From the NCBI RefSeq assembly GCF_002224285.1, contig NZ_CP022436.1, positions 2,356,001-2,420,000 on the forward strand: a DNA stretch of 64,000 nucleotides. The letters are read 5' to 3'. This DNA comes from Arthrobacter sp. YN (GTDB taxonomy: Bacteria > Actinomycetota > Actinomycetes > Actinomycetales > Micrococcaceae). Positions 9,022 to 18,332 of this stretch are shown here, one piece after another. Under the pieces are notes generated by a model that saw only the letters and a list, made by a program, of their open reading frames with translations, searched no databases and had not been told where the DNA came from. The position numbers and the translations under genes were made by a program. Position 1 is the stretch's first letter; each line of letters opens with the position of its first letter.

Positions 9022-9789
9022 ATGACAGATTTCAAAACCGCGGTCATTACAGGTGCCGCCAGTGGCATTGGCAGGGCCACCGCAGTGGCTTTCGCGAGGG
9101 CAGGAATCCGATCCGTCATCGGCTCGTTCCCCGACGACCCCCATGACCCGTACGAGACCCTCAAACTGGTCAAGGAAGCCGGAGGCGAAGGAGTTGTTCA
9201 CGAGCTCGATGTACGCAGCGCCGAACAGGTCGACAGCTTCGCCCAGCGCGCCGTCGATGAATGGGGACGCCTGGACATAGCGGTCGCCAACGCCGGGATC
9301 GTCCGGTTGCATCCGCTGCCCGAACTCACCGACGAGGCCTGGAACGACCTGATGTCGGTCGATTTGGGTGGCGTAATGCGCGTCTTCCGCAGCGCGGCCT
9401 CCCGCATGGACCACGGCGGAGCACTGGTGGGCATCTCCTCGATCTCCGGCGGCGTCTACGGGTGGGCAAACCATGCCCACTACACTGCCGCCAAGGCAGG
9501 AGTTCTTGGCCTCTGCAAAGCCCTCGCCGTCGAGCTTGCTCCCCGGCAAATCCGCGCCAACGCCGTCATCCCTGGTGTTATCGATACCGCTCAAACCCAG
9601 GACAGTGTCAACTCCTTCGGCAAGGAGGGACTCGGAACTGCAGGGGTCAAAATCCCCGCCGGCCGGGTGGGCCAGCCCGAGGAAATAGCCGCGGCCGTGA
9701 AGTTCCTCAGCAGCGACGAAGCCAGCTACATCACCGGCCAGCACCTCATCGTCGACGGCGGTCTCACCGTCTTCATGCCCGTCGCCTGA
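9022..9789 (+). CDS. SDR-family NAD(P)-dependent oxidoreductase (second in operon)
   Basis: 255 residues from the ATG at 9022, preceded by AGAAGGA; the longer open frame upstream belongs to the overlapping M24 gene region and is not used. It has [10 protein letters not shown] near residue 11, VANAG near 90, a GISSISGG Ser strand, and the YTAAKAG catalytic Tyr/Lys pair. The C-terminus ([17 protein letters not shown]) is that of a classical tetrameric SDR. It is a distant relative of the SDR at 6169, so the pathway has two NAD(P)-dependent redox steps. Confidence 0.91.
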   Translation: MTDFKTAVITGAASGIGRATAVAFARAGIRSVIGSFPDDPHDPYETLKLVKEAGGEGVVHELDVRSAEQVDSFAQRAVDEWGRLDIAVANAGIVRLHPLPELTDEAWNDLMSVDLGGVMRVFRSAASRMDHGGALVGISSISGGVYGWANHAHYTAAKAGVLGLCKALAVELAPRQIRANAVIPGVIDTAQTQDSVNSFGKEGLGTAGVKIPAGRVGQPEEIAAAVKFLSSDEASYITGQHLIVDGGLTVFMPVA

Positions 9790-9877
9790 TCAGATGGCGC
9801 ACCCCTACCCGGTCCCCGAGACCAGATGCCGTCCCGAACCGGCCGTCGTTCGGCAGGTAAAGCCCAGAGAGGGCAAA

Positions 9878-10819
9878 ATGATGTCACCCATGAAAGTCTT
9901 AGTTGTGGGCTCCATGAACGCCGACTTCACCATCAAGGTCCCTGATTTCCCACAACCCGGCGAAACTGTCACTGGCAACGAAATGCTCATTGCCTCCGGC
10001 GGAAAGTCCTCCAATCAAGCGGCAGCTGCCGCGCTTCTGGGCGCCGAAGTGATCCTCGTTGGAGCGGTCGGTTCAGACTATTTGGGCAGCAAGCTTGTCT
10101 CCGATGCCGCCGCCCGAGGCGTCGACGTCTCGCGGGTCCGTCACAGCTACACGGAAGCGACCGGAACGGCCCTTGTCGCTGTGAACGCCGACGGTGAAAA
10201 CACCATCATCGTCGCCAGCGGCGCCAACGCAGGGCTCAGCACCGGGGACGTGCAGGACAAAGATCTCGAGGACGCGCCGGTGGTAGTCATGGCACTAGAG
10301 ATCCCTATGTCCACCGTGGTTTCGGTGGCAGAACGGGCCTCCGAAGCCGGGGCCCGGGTCCTGCTCAACGCTTCACCAACCCAGGATCTCCCCGGCCCTT
10401 TACTGCAGCACGTTGATGTCCTCGTCGTCAACGAAGGCGAACTGGCCCAACTGCTGGGAGACCACCCGCTTCCGCCATCATGGGAACAGCGTGCCGAACG
10501 ACTCCAGAACCTCGGCGTCCGCAGCGCCGTCGTGACCTTGGGAGCCAAAGGTTCCATCGTCCTGGACAACACGGCCGGCGGTCCAACGGTCACACACATT
10601 GATGCGGTTCCTGTGGAAGTAAAAGACACAACCGGGTCCGGGGATGCCTTCCTCGGCGCGGTTGCGGCGGAACTTGCCGCCGGCTTGTCGCTACAGGAGG
10701 CTGCCAGGACCGGAGCTCTTGCAGGGGCCTGGGCTGCCCGAAGCCAAGGCGCCCAGACTTCCTACGGAACCCGGGCAGAGATCGAAACGCTGGCCCCCAC
10801 TTTAGGGGCGAGGACATGA
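9878..10819 (+). CDS. PfkB-family carbohydrate kinase, ribokinase-like
   Basis: 313 residues from the ATG at 9878, with GAGAGGG just upstream; the frame is open back to 9794 but lacks an equally good site. Ribokinase marks are MKVLVVGSMNADFTIKV at the N-terminus, the substrate-binding GGKSSNQA motif near residue 40, and the catalytic/anion-hole motif DTTGSGDAFLGA near residue 250. It would phosphorylate ribose released by the nucleoside hydrolases. It overlaps the glycerate kinase start by 4 bases. A second member of the same family lies at 12265-13275 on the other strand. Confidence 0.91.
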   Translation: MMSPMKVLVVGSMNADFTIKVPDFPQPGETVTGNEMLIASGGKSSNQAAAAALLGAEVILVGAVGSDYLGSKLVSDAAARGVDVSRVRHSYTEATGTALVAVNADGENTIIVASGANAGLSTGDVQDKDLEDAPVVVMALEIPMSTVVSVAERASEAGARVLLNASPTQDLPGPLLQHVDVLVVNEGELAQLLGDHPLPPSWEQRAERLQNLGVRSAVVTLGAKGSIVLDNTAGGPTVTHIDAVPVEVKDTTGSGDAFLGAVAAELAAGLSLQEAARTGALAGAWAARSQGAQTSYGTRAEIETLAPTLGART

Positions 10820-11973
10820 AACCAGAACGACCGGCGTGGATCCTTATCGCTCCGGATTCCTTCAAAGGCTCCGCGACAGCTGATGCCGTCGCCCGAAGCG
10901 TGGCGCGCGGCTGGTCAACGGTGCGCCCCGACGATCACATCCAGCTTGCTCCCATGGCAGACGGTGGCGAAGGGACCCTTGATGCTCTAGCGCCCGTCTT
11001 TCCCCGGGCCGACCGACGAACCGTCACAATAACCGGCCCTGATGACTGCCCGGCTGAGGCCGAATGGCTCTACATCCCTGCTCCGGATCCGGGCGCCGGG
11101 AGCACCGGTGTTGTCGAGCTGTCTTCCACGAGCGGCATCACGCTCATGCAGGCCCTCGCGGCCAAGGACGCGCACAGCAAAGGGTTTGGGCAGGCCATCG
11201 CAGCGGCTCTGGACGCCGGCGTGACCCGGCTGATCCTGGGAATCGGTGGAAGCGCCTGCACCGATGGCGGAGCTGGCATGCTGCAGGAACTGGGCTACCG
11301 CATACTAGACTCCACCGGGTGCCCGATTGGGCCCGGGAACAGCGGGGCAGGTCAGTCCTGCAGCGTCGACACCAGTCAGGCCCGTCCGTTGCCGAAGGAT
11401 GGGGTAGTTGTACTCACTGACGTCACCAACCCGTTGACCGGACCCAACGGATCCGCTGCCGTGTTCGGACCCCAAAAGGGGGCCCAGGAAGCCGAGATCG
11501 AGGGCATGGATGCAGCACTGTCCCGGTTCGCGGCCTTGTTTGCCGTTGACCCCCTCACCTCTGGATCTGGCGCGGGCGGTGGGACAGGATTTGGGCTCAT
11601 GGTCTGGGGAGGCAAAGCGATCTCAGGTTCGGAGCATATCGCTGACGTCCTTGAGCTTCCGACCCGGATCAAGGACGCCAATCTCCTGATCACCGGAGAA
11701 GGCCGTTTTGATGAACAGTCCGGCTTCGGCAAAGTTGTCGGGAAGCTCCGCCAGCTGGCCCAGCCCACTCAGGTTCCCGTGGCTCTGGTGGCCGGGAGCA
11801 TCTCGGTCAGCACTGCCGGTTTCTCTGACAGTGTTGCACTGACCGCCCTGGCCGGAACCGCCCACGCAGCAATGGCTGACCCGGAATACTACCTGGTCCG
11901 TGCCGGGGCGCAGCTGGCATCAAATTTCACCAGGAAGGGCCAGACGCAGACTCCGGCCACCCAGAACCCTTGA
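10816..11973 (+). CDS. Glycerate kinase (GlxK/GarK type 1 family)
   Basis: A 385-residue protein with the family's N-terminal IAPDSFKGSATADAVARS segment, HIQLAPMADGGEGT, and the GIGGSACTDGGAGMLQELG signature near residue 140. GEGRFDEQSGFGK and a TALAGTAHA C-terminal tail follow. It converts D-glycerate to phosphoglycerate with ATP. It ends the plus-strand operon. A glycerate-producing branch next to nucleoside and ureide hydrolases recalls purine-base catabolism, where glyoxylate passes through tartronate semialdehyde to glycerate, but no glyoxylate carboligase is visible in the window. Confidence 0.92.
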   Translation: MKPERPAWILIAPDSFKGSATADAVARSVARGWSTVRPDDHIQLAPMADGGEGTLDALAPVFPRADRRTVTITGPDDCPAEAEWLYIPAPDPGAGSTGVVELSSTSGITLMQALAAKDAHSKGFGQAIAAALDAGVTRLILGIGGSACTDGGAGMLQELGYRILDSTGCPIGPGNSGAGQSCSVDTSQARPLPKDGVVVLTDVTNPLTGPNGSAAVFGPQKGAQEAEIEGMDAALSRFAALFAVDPLTSGSGAGGGTGFGLMVWGGKAISGSEHIADVLELPTRIKDANLLITGEGRFDEQSGFGKVVGKLRQLAQPTQVPVALVAGSISVSTAGFSDSVALTALAGTAHAAMADPEYYLVRAGAQLASNFTRKGQTQTPATQNP

Positions 11974-11980
11974 GCCTGAG

Positions 11981-12277
11981 TTACTTCCGGACGCTGCCCT
12001 GCGTGACGCCGTCGACCTCGTCCGGACCCGGCTCCGGCCGCTTCTTCAAGGCCTGAATCAGGCCGGTGCAGGCGATGAGGCACCACGTGGCGTTCAACAC
12101 CACGGCGGACCATGCCTGCGCCTGGGCTGTGGTGATAGCCAACAGGAAGGCGCCGCTGGCGTTGAGCGCATGGTACCGGTACCCGTCGGAGGTGACGCGC
12201 TTGACCGTGAGAAGCCAGAATGAAAACAGCAGGGCAATGGTTCCTACCCAGCCGAGGACATCAATCACGAATCCCAT
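11981..12277 (-). CDS. Small membrane protein, CBU_0592-like
   Basis: A 98-residue protein starting at the ATG at 12277, overlapping the end of the upstream kinase gene by 13 bases and so probably translationally coupled. It begins MGFVIDVLGWVGTIALLFSFWLL, a hydrophobic helix, then a second block (ASGAFLLAITT) and a third (AWSAVVLNATWCLIACTGL), before a charged tail. The pattern matches CBU_0592-like small membrane proteins, whose function is unknown. It faces the glycerate kinase gene tail to tail with only 7 bases between. Confidence 0.7.
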   Translation of the reverse strand: MGFVIDVLGWVGTIALLFSFWLLTVKRVTSDGYRYHALNASGAFLLAITTAQAQAWSAVVLNATWCLIACTGLIQALKKRPEPGPDEVDGVTQGSVRK

Positions 12278-13275
12278 GAGATGACCGAGGATTCTAACTG
12301 CGCCAAGATCGCGGAGCGGTCTGCGTAACTTGCTTGGGCGCCGTGACCGGTTGCGGCAATGCTGGAGACCCGAATAGCCAGCCGGCAGGCGTCGAGCAAC
12401 AGGACTCCCGATGCCATGGCCGCCAACACTGTCCCAAAGAATGCGTCCCCGCAACCTGTCGTATCCACGGCGGCCGTCTGGTGCGCAGGAACCACAGTGG
12501 TAATACCCTCCTCAATGACCAAGGAACCACGGGCACCGAACGTAACGACAGCCCGTTCAATACCCAGTTTAGACAGGCCACCCGCGAGCAGGGACTGGCC
12601 CGATGCGTCATGGGCGGCTGTTGTCGGGTCGATGCGTCCTGGAAGCGGGTCGGCAAGTTCGCTTTCGTTCACGATCAGGACATCGGTCAAGCGCAGAAAT
12701 TCAGCCGGAACGTTGCGGTATGGGGAAAGGTTCAGCAAGACGAGGGTTCCGGAAGCAGAAGCGACACGGGCTGCCGCCAGTGCCCCGCTTACTGGTGTTT
12801 CCAGGCACAGGCCAAGCACATTGGCTTGCCGGACGGCGTCGGCGTGCTCATCGACCATCGCTTCCGTAACGTCGTTGTTGGCGCCGGGGGAGATGACGAT
12901 GGTGTTCTCCGCGTTGTCGTCTACGACGACCACAGCAGTGCCGGTCTCTTGCGATGAATACACACAATCAGAGAGAAGAACTCCGGCTTTTTTCATGGAT
13001 GAGCGCAGTAAGTCACCGTAGTGGTCCTTGCCGACTGCACCGACAAACCGGACTTTGGCACCGAGCAGCGCTGCTTGCACAGCTTGGTTGGACGACTTGC
13101 CCCCGGGGAGAACGCGCACGGGCGTTCCGAGGACGGTCTGACCCGGCCGGGGGAGGATGGTCGTATGAAGGGTGAGGTCTGCGTTGGCGGAACCGACCAC
13201 GGTGACCCGTCCATGAATGTGTTCCAGCACCCGGTCAAGGCGGAACTCCTGGGGTAGAGAGATTGAAGGGGTCAC
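12265..13275 (-). CDS. PfkB-family carbohydrate kinase, ribokinase-like (second copy)
   Basis: About 336 residues. GTG codons at 13284 and 13275 are both possible; AGGAG lies only one base from the first but about 10 from the second, so 13275 is preferred. Motifs are VTVVGSANADLTLHT, GGKSSNQAVQAALLGA, and DTTGCGDAFFGT. It would phosphorylate ribose from the nucleoside hydrolase of the same operon. It is similar to, but clearly distinct from, the kinase at 9878-10819, so each nucleoside operon carries its own kinase. Confidence 0.9.
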   Translation of the reverse strand: MTPSISLPQEFRLDRVLEHIHGRVTVVGSANADLTLHTTILPRPGQTVLGTPVRVLPGGKSSNQAVQAALLGAKVRFVGAVGKDHYGDLLRSSMKKAGVLLSDCVYSSQETGTAVVVVDDNAENTIVISPGANNDVTEAMVDEHADAVRQANVLGLCLETPVSGALAAARVASASGTLVLLNLSPYRNVPAEFLRLTDVLIVNESELADPLPGRIDPTTAAHDASGQSLLAGGLSKLGIERAVVTFGARGSLVIEEGITTVVPAHQTAAVDTTGCGDAFFGTVLAAMASGVLLLDACRLAIRVSSIAATGHGAQASYADRSAILAQLESSVISWDS

Positions 13276-13322
13276 GCTGGGCACGCTCCTCTGGATTGGT
13301 AATCAGGTGGTGACAATGGGTC

Positions 13323-13360
13323 GGCGGCGAGGACCAAGCGACCAAGTAGTCCCCGCCGCC
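13323..13360 (-). promoter_or_regulatory. Intercistronic stem-loop between MFS and kinase genes
   Basis: Twelve-base arms at 13323-13334 and 13349-13360 pair with one A-C mismatch around a 14-nt loop, with no T-run. It sits in the roughly 110-base gap between the transporter stop and the kinase start and is the third such intercistronic hairpin in the two nucleoside operons. Confidence 0.5.
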
Positions 13361-13386
13361 AGTAGGTGGGCTCCGAACCGTAGAGG

Positions 13387-14856
13387 TCAGCCGCGGCTTT
13401 CCCGCGGTTTCGGAATCAGGAAGCTGGCGGCAAAAGCCAGCAACAGGATCGCTGCACCTGTGAGGATGCCCCCGGTGTACCCGGCGGCGACGCCACCGTG
13501 TGCGTCCAGTGCAGTCTGAACCAGGGGCAGGATCACGAAGGACAGGCCAGCACCGAGGTTGAACGCGCCTGCGTTCAGACCCGGCAGATAGCCAGGGTTA
13601 TCTGCCGGGGAGAGCACGACACACAATCCGTTGAGCATGATGTTGGCCATGCCTGCATAAGCGATTCCGACCAGGATCGACACCCCTGTCAAAAGCGGTA
13701 GACTCTCGGAGTTTACTAATGCCAGTGTCAGCAACACGCCAGCCACGCTGCAGAACAGGCCGACCTGCAGCACCCTCTTGTAACCGAACTTGCCAGCCAG
13801 GTACCCGGAAACGGGTCCCATCGCCAGACCTGCCAGTGCATAAGGAGTCAGCGTCACGAACGGGGCGGCCGATGCACTTAGACCAGCCCCTGATTCGGTG
13901 TCCTGCGCGATGGCCGGAACGATCTGGTTCATCACCGCAAATACGCCGCACAACGTCAGCAGTGTTGTCAGGAGCAAACCCCACGTCGCGCGGCTCCGCA
14001 GGTACTCAATGGCCACCAAGGGATGGGCCACCTTTGACTCTGACTTCCAGAAGGCAAGGAATGCCGCTACCGCCACCACGGCCAGGATGCCGACCAGACC
14101 CCAATTGATGCCCGCAAGTGCGGCCAGTTCATTGAAGATGAGGTAGATACTTCCGACTGCGGCTACGAGCAGACCGGTTCCGATCCAGTCCATCGGCGGT
14201 GGGTCCGCAACCGTGGATTCATTGGCCATGAGCCGCAAAGCAAGGGCTGCAATAACAGCAACAACAGCCATGGACCAGAAGATCGATGAGAAGCCGAAAT
14301 GCTCCGACAGCCAGCCACCAGCGATGGCATCCACACCGGCGATTCCGCCGTTGACGGAGGTGATGATGCCCAGCAGCAGGGCGTACCTCCTTGGATCGGT
14401 TACATGGGTGCGCAGAAGGATTAGACACATGACCACGACAGGACCCGCGACGCCTTGAATGATACGGCCAATGAACAACCATGCGACGTCCGGGGCCAAC
14501 GCACTGACCACGCATCCGATACCGGTAACAAGGAGCATCAGGCTTAGCACCCGACGGCGCCCGCGGAGATCCGCCAATCTGGGCAGGAAGAGCGAGAAAA
14601 CGGCTGCCGAGGCGAAGAAAGCAGTCTGGGTGAGACCGATCTGCGCTGTGGTGGCGTGTAGCTGGGTTTCCATGCCCTTCAACGCCGGTGAAAGCATCGA
14701 AGCGTTGAGCTGGAACGCAAAGCACGCCACCAGCAGGGCAAACATCAGCGCCCCTGTGCTCTTGTGCTTGAGGACCACAATCTGGCCCGAAACCAACACC
14801 TCACTGGGACCAAGCCGGGACTCGGTGTTCAGAGCCTCTTCGACGCCCTTAGCCAT
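13387..14856 (-). CDS. MFS transporter, DHA2-like 14-helix type
   Basis: A 489-residue membrane protein with a cytoplasmic N-tail of about 30 residues. It has the MFS motif A loop (LADLRGRRRVLSLM) between helices 2 and 3, motif-C-like GVAGPVVVMC, and about fourteen hydrophobic segments. This architecture is common in drug:H+ antiporters. In this operon, between a nucleoside hydrolase (8-base overlap) and a ribokinase, it more likely imports a nucleoside or exports a freed base (inference). It provides an alternative to the ABC importer of the plus-strand operon. Confidence 0.88.
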   Translation of the reverse strand: MAKGVEEALNTESRLGPSEVLVSGQIVVLKHKSTGALMFALLVACFAFQLNASMLSPALKGMETQLHATTAQIGLTQTAFFASAAVFSLFLPRLADLRGRRRVLSLMLLVTGIGCVVSALAPDVAWLFIGRIIQGVAGPVVVMCLILLRTHVTDPRRYALLLGIITSVNGGIAGVDAIAGGWLSEHFGFSSIFWSMAVVAVIAALALRLMANESTVADPPPMDWIGTGLLVAAVGSIYLIFNELAALAGINWGLVGILAVVAVAAFLAFWKSESKVAHPLVAIEYLRSRATWGLLLTTLLTLCGVFAVMNQIVPAIAQDTESGAGLSASAAPFVTLTPYALAGLAMGPVSGYLAGKFGYKRVLQVGLFCSVAGVLLTLALVNSESLPLLTGVSILVGIAYAGMANIMLNGLCVVLSPADNPGYLPGLNAGAFNLGAGLSFVILPLVQTALDAHGGVAAGYTGGILTGAAILLLAFAASFLIPKPRESRG

Positions 14857-15802
14857 TAGAACTGTCCTTACCCAAACGGGCGATGGCGTCGATGACCAGG
14901 TCCCAGAACCGGTCAGCGTCGAGGGTCATCGCCGCCTGTGTGTGGCAATCAGCCGGGATGTGGGCCGGGCGCAGTTCCGTCACCGTCATACCAAGGGTGT
15001 AATCGCCGCGGGTCTCGACTACGATAGGGGCCCGGACCGTACCGACGATGGACGGGTCGATAACGCGGGCAACTGCTACCGGGTCGTGAACCGGCGGGAA
15101 CTCAAAGCCCTGGGCGTTATGGTAAGCGTGGCGGAAGAATCCGAAGAGTCCCAGCACAAACTCGGACAGCGGTGTGTCAAGTGCCTTGATGCGTTCAGCC
15201 ACTTCGTCAGTGGCCAGTGCCTGGTGGGTGACGTCCAGACCACACATGGTGACTTCCCACGGGGCGTCGAACACCATGGCTGCAGCCTCCGGGTCGATCT
15301 TGATGTTGAATTCAGCTACGGCAGACCAGTTCCCGACGTGAACGCCGCCACCCATCAGAACAACTTCCTTGACGCGGTCAATGATCTGCGGTTCCTTCCG
15401 CATAGCCATCGCAATATTCGTCAAAGGACCGGTGGGGACCAGTGTGATGGTCTTCGGTTCGGCTTCCATGATGGTGTCGACAATCAGATCGACACCATGA
15501 CGGGGATCCAGCTCCATGGCCGGCTCGGGCAAAACGACTCCGTCCAAACCTGATTCACCGTGGACGTCTGCGTCCTCACCTTGGCGCATCAGCGGGTGCG
15601 CGCAACCTGCTGCGATCGGAACGCCCGTAATCCCGGCAATAGTCAACACGCCCAGAGCATTCTTTGTCGTCTTCTCCAGCACGGCGTTGCCGCCCACGGT
15701 CGTTACCGCAACGAGCTCCACATCCGGGTTTCCGTGAGCCAGCATCAAGGCAATTGCGTCATCGTGGCCAGGGTCGCAGTCGAGGATGATCTTTTGAGGC
15801 AT
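14849..15802 (-). CDS. Nucleoside hydrolase, IU-type family (copy 3 of 3)
   Basis: A 317-residue enzyme with the DCDPGHDDAIALMLA Asp cluster, VPTGPLTNIAMAM, VVLMGGGVHVG, and the catalytic His in PPVHDPVAVARVI. TAGGAAA lies upstream of the ATG. It is the first gene of a leftward operon (hydrolase, MFS transporter, PfkB kinase, small membrane protein). Its promoter region holds the 18-bp palindrome at 16188-16205, next to a LacI-family gene reading the other way. The upstream regulator copy is broken, so control would have to come from the intact paralogue at 20808 (inference). Confidence 0.93.
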   Translation of the reverse strand: MPQKIILDCDPGHDDAIALMLAHGNPDVELVAVTTVGGNAVLEKTTKNALGVLTIAGITGVPIAAGCAHPLMRQGEDADVHGESGLDGVVLPEPAMELDPRHGVDLIVDTIMEAEPKTITLVPTGPLTNIAMAMRKEPQIIDRVKEVVLMGGGVHVGNWSAVAEFNIKIDPEAAAMVFDAPWEVTMCGLDVTHQALATDEVAERIKALDTPLSEFVLGLFGFFRHAYHNAQGFEFPPVHDPVAVARVIDPSIVGTVRAPIVVETRGDYTLGMTVTELRPAHIPADCHTQAAMTLDADRFWDLVIDAIARLGKDSSNG

Positions 15803-16427
15803 TGGTTTTCCTATCTATATGGATGGACATTAGCGGCGATCTTTTGATTGGAAGCACGCCGATGAAGCTGGCAGAGCATGCCAGCAGCGCAGATCAAGGT
15901 GCACTTGACGAAGGCAAATGGCAGCCTCGGACGGGAAGCCCTCGGCCAATGGGAGAGAGGGGAGTCCTAGAAAGCCACGGCTGGTTGTTTCCCGGCCTGT
16001 GTTCGGGTAGTCAGCTGGCTCCCAACGGGTGTCGGGATATGTGCTGGTTGTGTGTCTGCGGCGGTGGTGTCCTTGAAACAGGCCGGGTCCAAGGCAAACT
16101 CCAACATTGGAGCTGGCCAGAAAATCACCAAGGTGTTCCTCGATGATGCCGTCTCACTCTTCACCATCTGCTACCTCATCGTTTTAGTGCGTAATCGATT
16201 ACGCAGGGTCTTATAAAGGTTAAAGTCGACGGGGTAAGCTGTCAAGCGAATCACATCGGCCGCACGGTTTTGGGTCTTAGCGCAAACTACTTCGCAACTG
16301 GCCAGCTGTGTCGGTAATCCCCGCTGACAGGCTGCCACTGGCAATGGGAAACGGTCTCCGGTGACCATCGCCGGATCGCCCGGCCATGCAACAGCGCTTT
16401 CTTGCGCGTGGAAGGAATCAACGAAAA
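15803..16427. other. Divergent intergenic region with operator
   Basis: 625 bases between the leftward nucleoside operon and the rightward lacI remnant. No convincing coding frame is seen. It holds the palindromic operator at 16188-16205, preceded by a segment (CCATCTGCTACCTCAT) that recurs at 20567-20582 upstream of the second regulator. The duplication therefore includes promoter DNA as well as the gene. Confidence 0.6.
16188..16205. promoter_or_regulatory. LacI-family operator, perfect 18-bp palindrome
   Basis: TGCGTAATCGATTACGCA is a perfect inverted repeat centred on CG, the form bound by LacI/GalR-family dimers. The identical 18 bases recur at 20584-20601 in front of the intact paralogue. 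It lies 222 bases upstream of the lacI remnant and 385 bases upstream of the nucleoside hydrolase start, so it can act on both divergent units. Confidence 0.8.
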
Positions 16428-17455
16428 ATGGCGATCGTGACCTTGAATGATGTCGCCGTGGCCGCGGGGGTTTCCGTGGGCACTGCCTCACGGGCAATGA
16501 CCGGCCGCCGGCGTGTATCCGCCGATACGATGGAGCATGTCAGGGCAGTTGCTGGGTAGCTTGGCTACAAGCCAAACGTGATGGGTCAGGCGCTGAGGCG
16601 CGGCACTTCCAATACCATCGGCATGATTGTTCCCCACATTGAGAACCCATTCTTCGCCGAGCTCATACGGGCGGTGGAATCAGGTCTTCACAAAAAGGGT
16701 TACCAGCTCATAGTGGCCGACTCCCACGCCGACGTGGCGGCCGAAAAGCAGCGCCTGGGCCTCTGCTGGCGCGCCAAGTAGATGGGGTAGTCGTAGTTGC
16801 GCATGCTTCGGGGAATCAGCAGCCGCCATAGCTGCCACTGCTGCAGAGGCTCCCCTCGCGCAGATGGACCGCAGGGCTGGGGGCAGACGTGGCTGATTAT
16901 GTGGGGGTGGATAACGCCTCCGGCATGATACTCATCGCCGAACACCTGGCGAGTCTAGGAGTCAGGATCGTTCAGTTCGTGGGCGGTGACGAAGCGACGA
17001 CTCCGGGAACGGAACGGACCTGAGCATTCGAACACGCTGGATCAAAAGTCGGTCTCGACCTGATTGGGATTTACCGTCACCAGTTCACATACGAAACAGG
17101 CACACAGGCGATGACCATACAAAGTCCCGTTCCCGATGCTGTTGTCTGTGGCGACGACCTGATCGTTTTGGGAGCCTTGGGACAACTCCGACGGGCCGGG
17201 GTTGACGTGCCCGGGCATACGAGAGTGACCGGGTTTGACGGGACAGTCCTCTCCACCATAGTGGAAGAATCACTGACAACGATCAAGCAGCCGCTGGAAC
17301 AGATCACGGCGGCGGCCATCGATGCCCTGCTCAACCGGATAGCTGGGGACCGGCCCGATACGCATCTTGATGCGCAATTAATCCCCAATCTTCAGCCCGG
17401 AAGCACCACCGCGAGCGAGTGGGTCACCTCAGTGCGCCGCCCGCAGTCAACTTGA
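16428..17455 (+). pseudogene. LacI-family regulator, degenerate paralogue of the gene at 20808
   Basis: Codon-by-codon comparison with the intact gene at 20808-21833 shows near-continuous similarity over the full length (about 340 codons), from VTLNDVAVAAGVSVGTASRAM to the C-terminal TTIKQPLEQI segment. Lesions include an in-frame TAG at about codon 44 (VAG*LGYKPN), a one-base deletion in the stretch matching LLLARQ near 16764, further shifts around 16800-16890, and a TGA at about 17021 inside the stretch matching ERAAAF. The helix-turn-helix survives but no dimer-forming protein can be made. Several independent lesions argue for true decay rather than one sequencing error. Its operator is intact. 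Confidence 0.9.
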
Positions 17456-18332
17456 TGACCGAAGAGCAGCTGCTCCACTCGCTGCATGTTTGATGATCTA
17501 CCCATCCCGGCATCGATCACAACCCCTGTCATCTCAGTAGGGGATTCTTACCTGCCGTCTCCCTTCGGATCGATCCGACCTATACACCTTCATTCAGACC
17601 GTCCTCGTCCTGGAGCTAGTTTTCGGGGACACAGGTTTGTCACCGCGAGTAGCTGGCGCGTATGGGTGTTCCAGATGCCGGAACAACCAAGGCCTGGCCC
17701 CGGAAAGGGTCTTGGTAGTACCGGGCGTGGTTTCTACCGAGACATGTCCGTCGGGGCATACCGAGTACCCGGGCCGTGGCCGTGAAGGTTTGTCTCTCCC
17801 CGTCGGGAGCGACATGGGGCGGGTGATGCTCAACGTGTATTCCGTGTCTTGGGAACTGCACCCACCTTCGTGCCCACCGAAGCAACATGAGCGCCGAAGG
17901 GGTTTCTGTGGCAGCAACTGCGCCACCCTCTTGACAGGAAACACCCTCCTGGCGGACGCAGTGGGAACAAGCTAGTGACATACGAGAAACCTGCCTTCGG
18001 TGGTTCAAAGACAAGCTGCCTGCCGGTACTCAGAGGATCTTCCGTGACGAGTGCGGCTTGTCGATCGCGCCTTGGGTCAAGCGGCCTCTTCGGCCCAGCA
18101 CTCTGAATCCATCGTCTATAGTCTCGGTTAGCGAGACCAGTGCTGCAGTTCATCGGTGTGGGTGGAAACGGCGAGACGTCTCAGGGGTGGTGTCCTTGCG
18201 TGGCTAGGTTCGCCTTATTCGGACTCTACTTCAACGTACCACCAAGCCGCTGTCTTAGTGGTGGAGAAGCCTCCCTCCAGCAGGCACGAGCAGGATTTGG
18301 CCGTCGCTCTATTGCGTGTACTTTGAGCAGGT
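17456..18332. other. Non-coding or decayed region
   Basis: 877 bases between the lacI remnant and the flavin reductase. Short frames exist on both strands but none has a recognisable motif, consistent codon use or a ribosome-binding site. I see no transposase or terminal inverted repeats. It may be debris from the rearrangement that separated the two regulator copies. Confidence 0.5.

Noticed and set aside
15802..16146. Plus-strand frame in the nucleoside operon promoter region
   Set aside because: No ribosome-binding site or motif, and it overlaps the start of the nucleoside hydrolase on the other strand.
17594..18153. Several Cys-containing short frames between the lacI remnant and the flavin reductase
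   Set aside because: Overlapping frames on both strands, no start signals, no recognisable domain.
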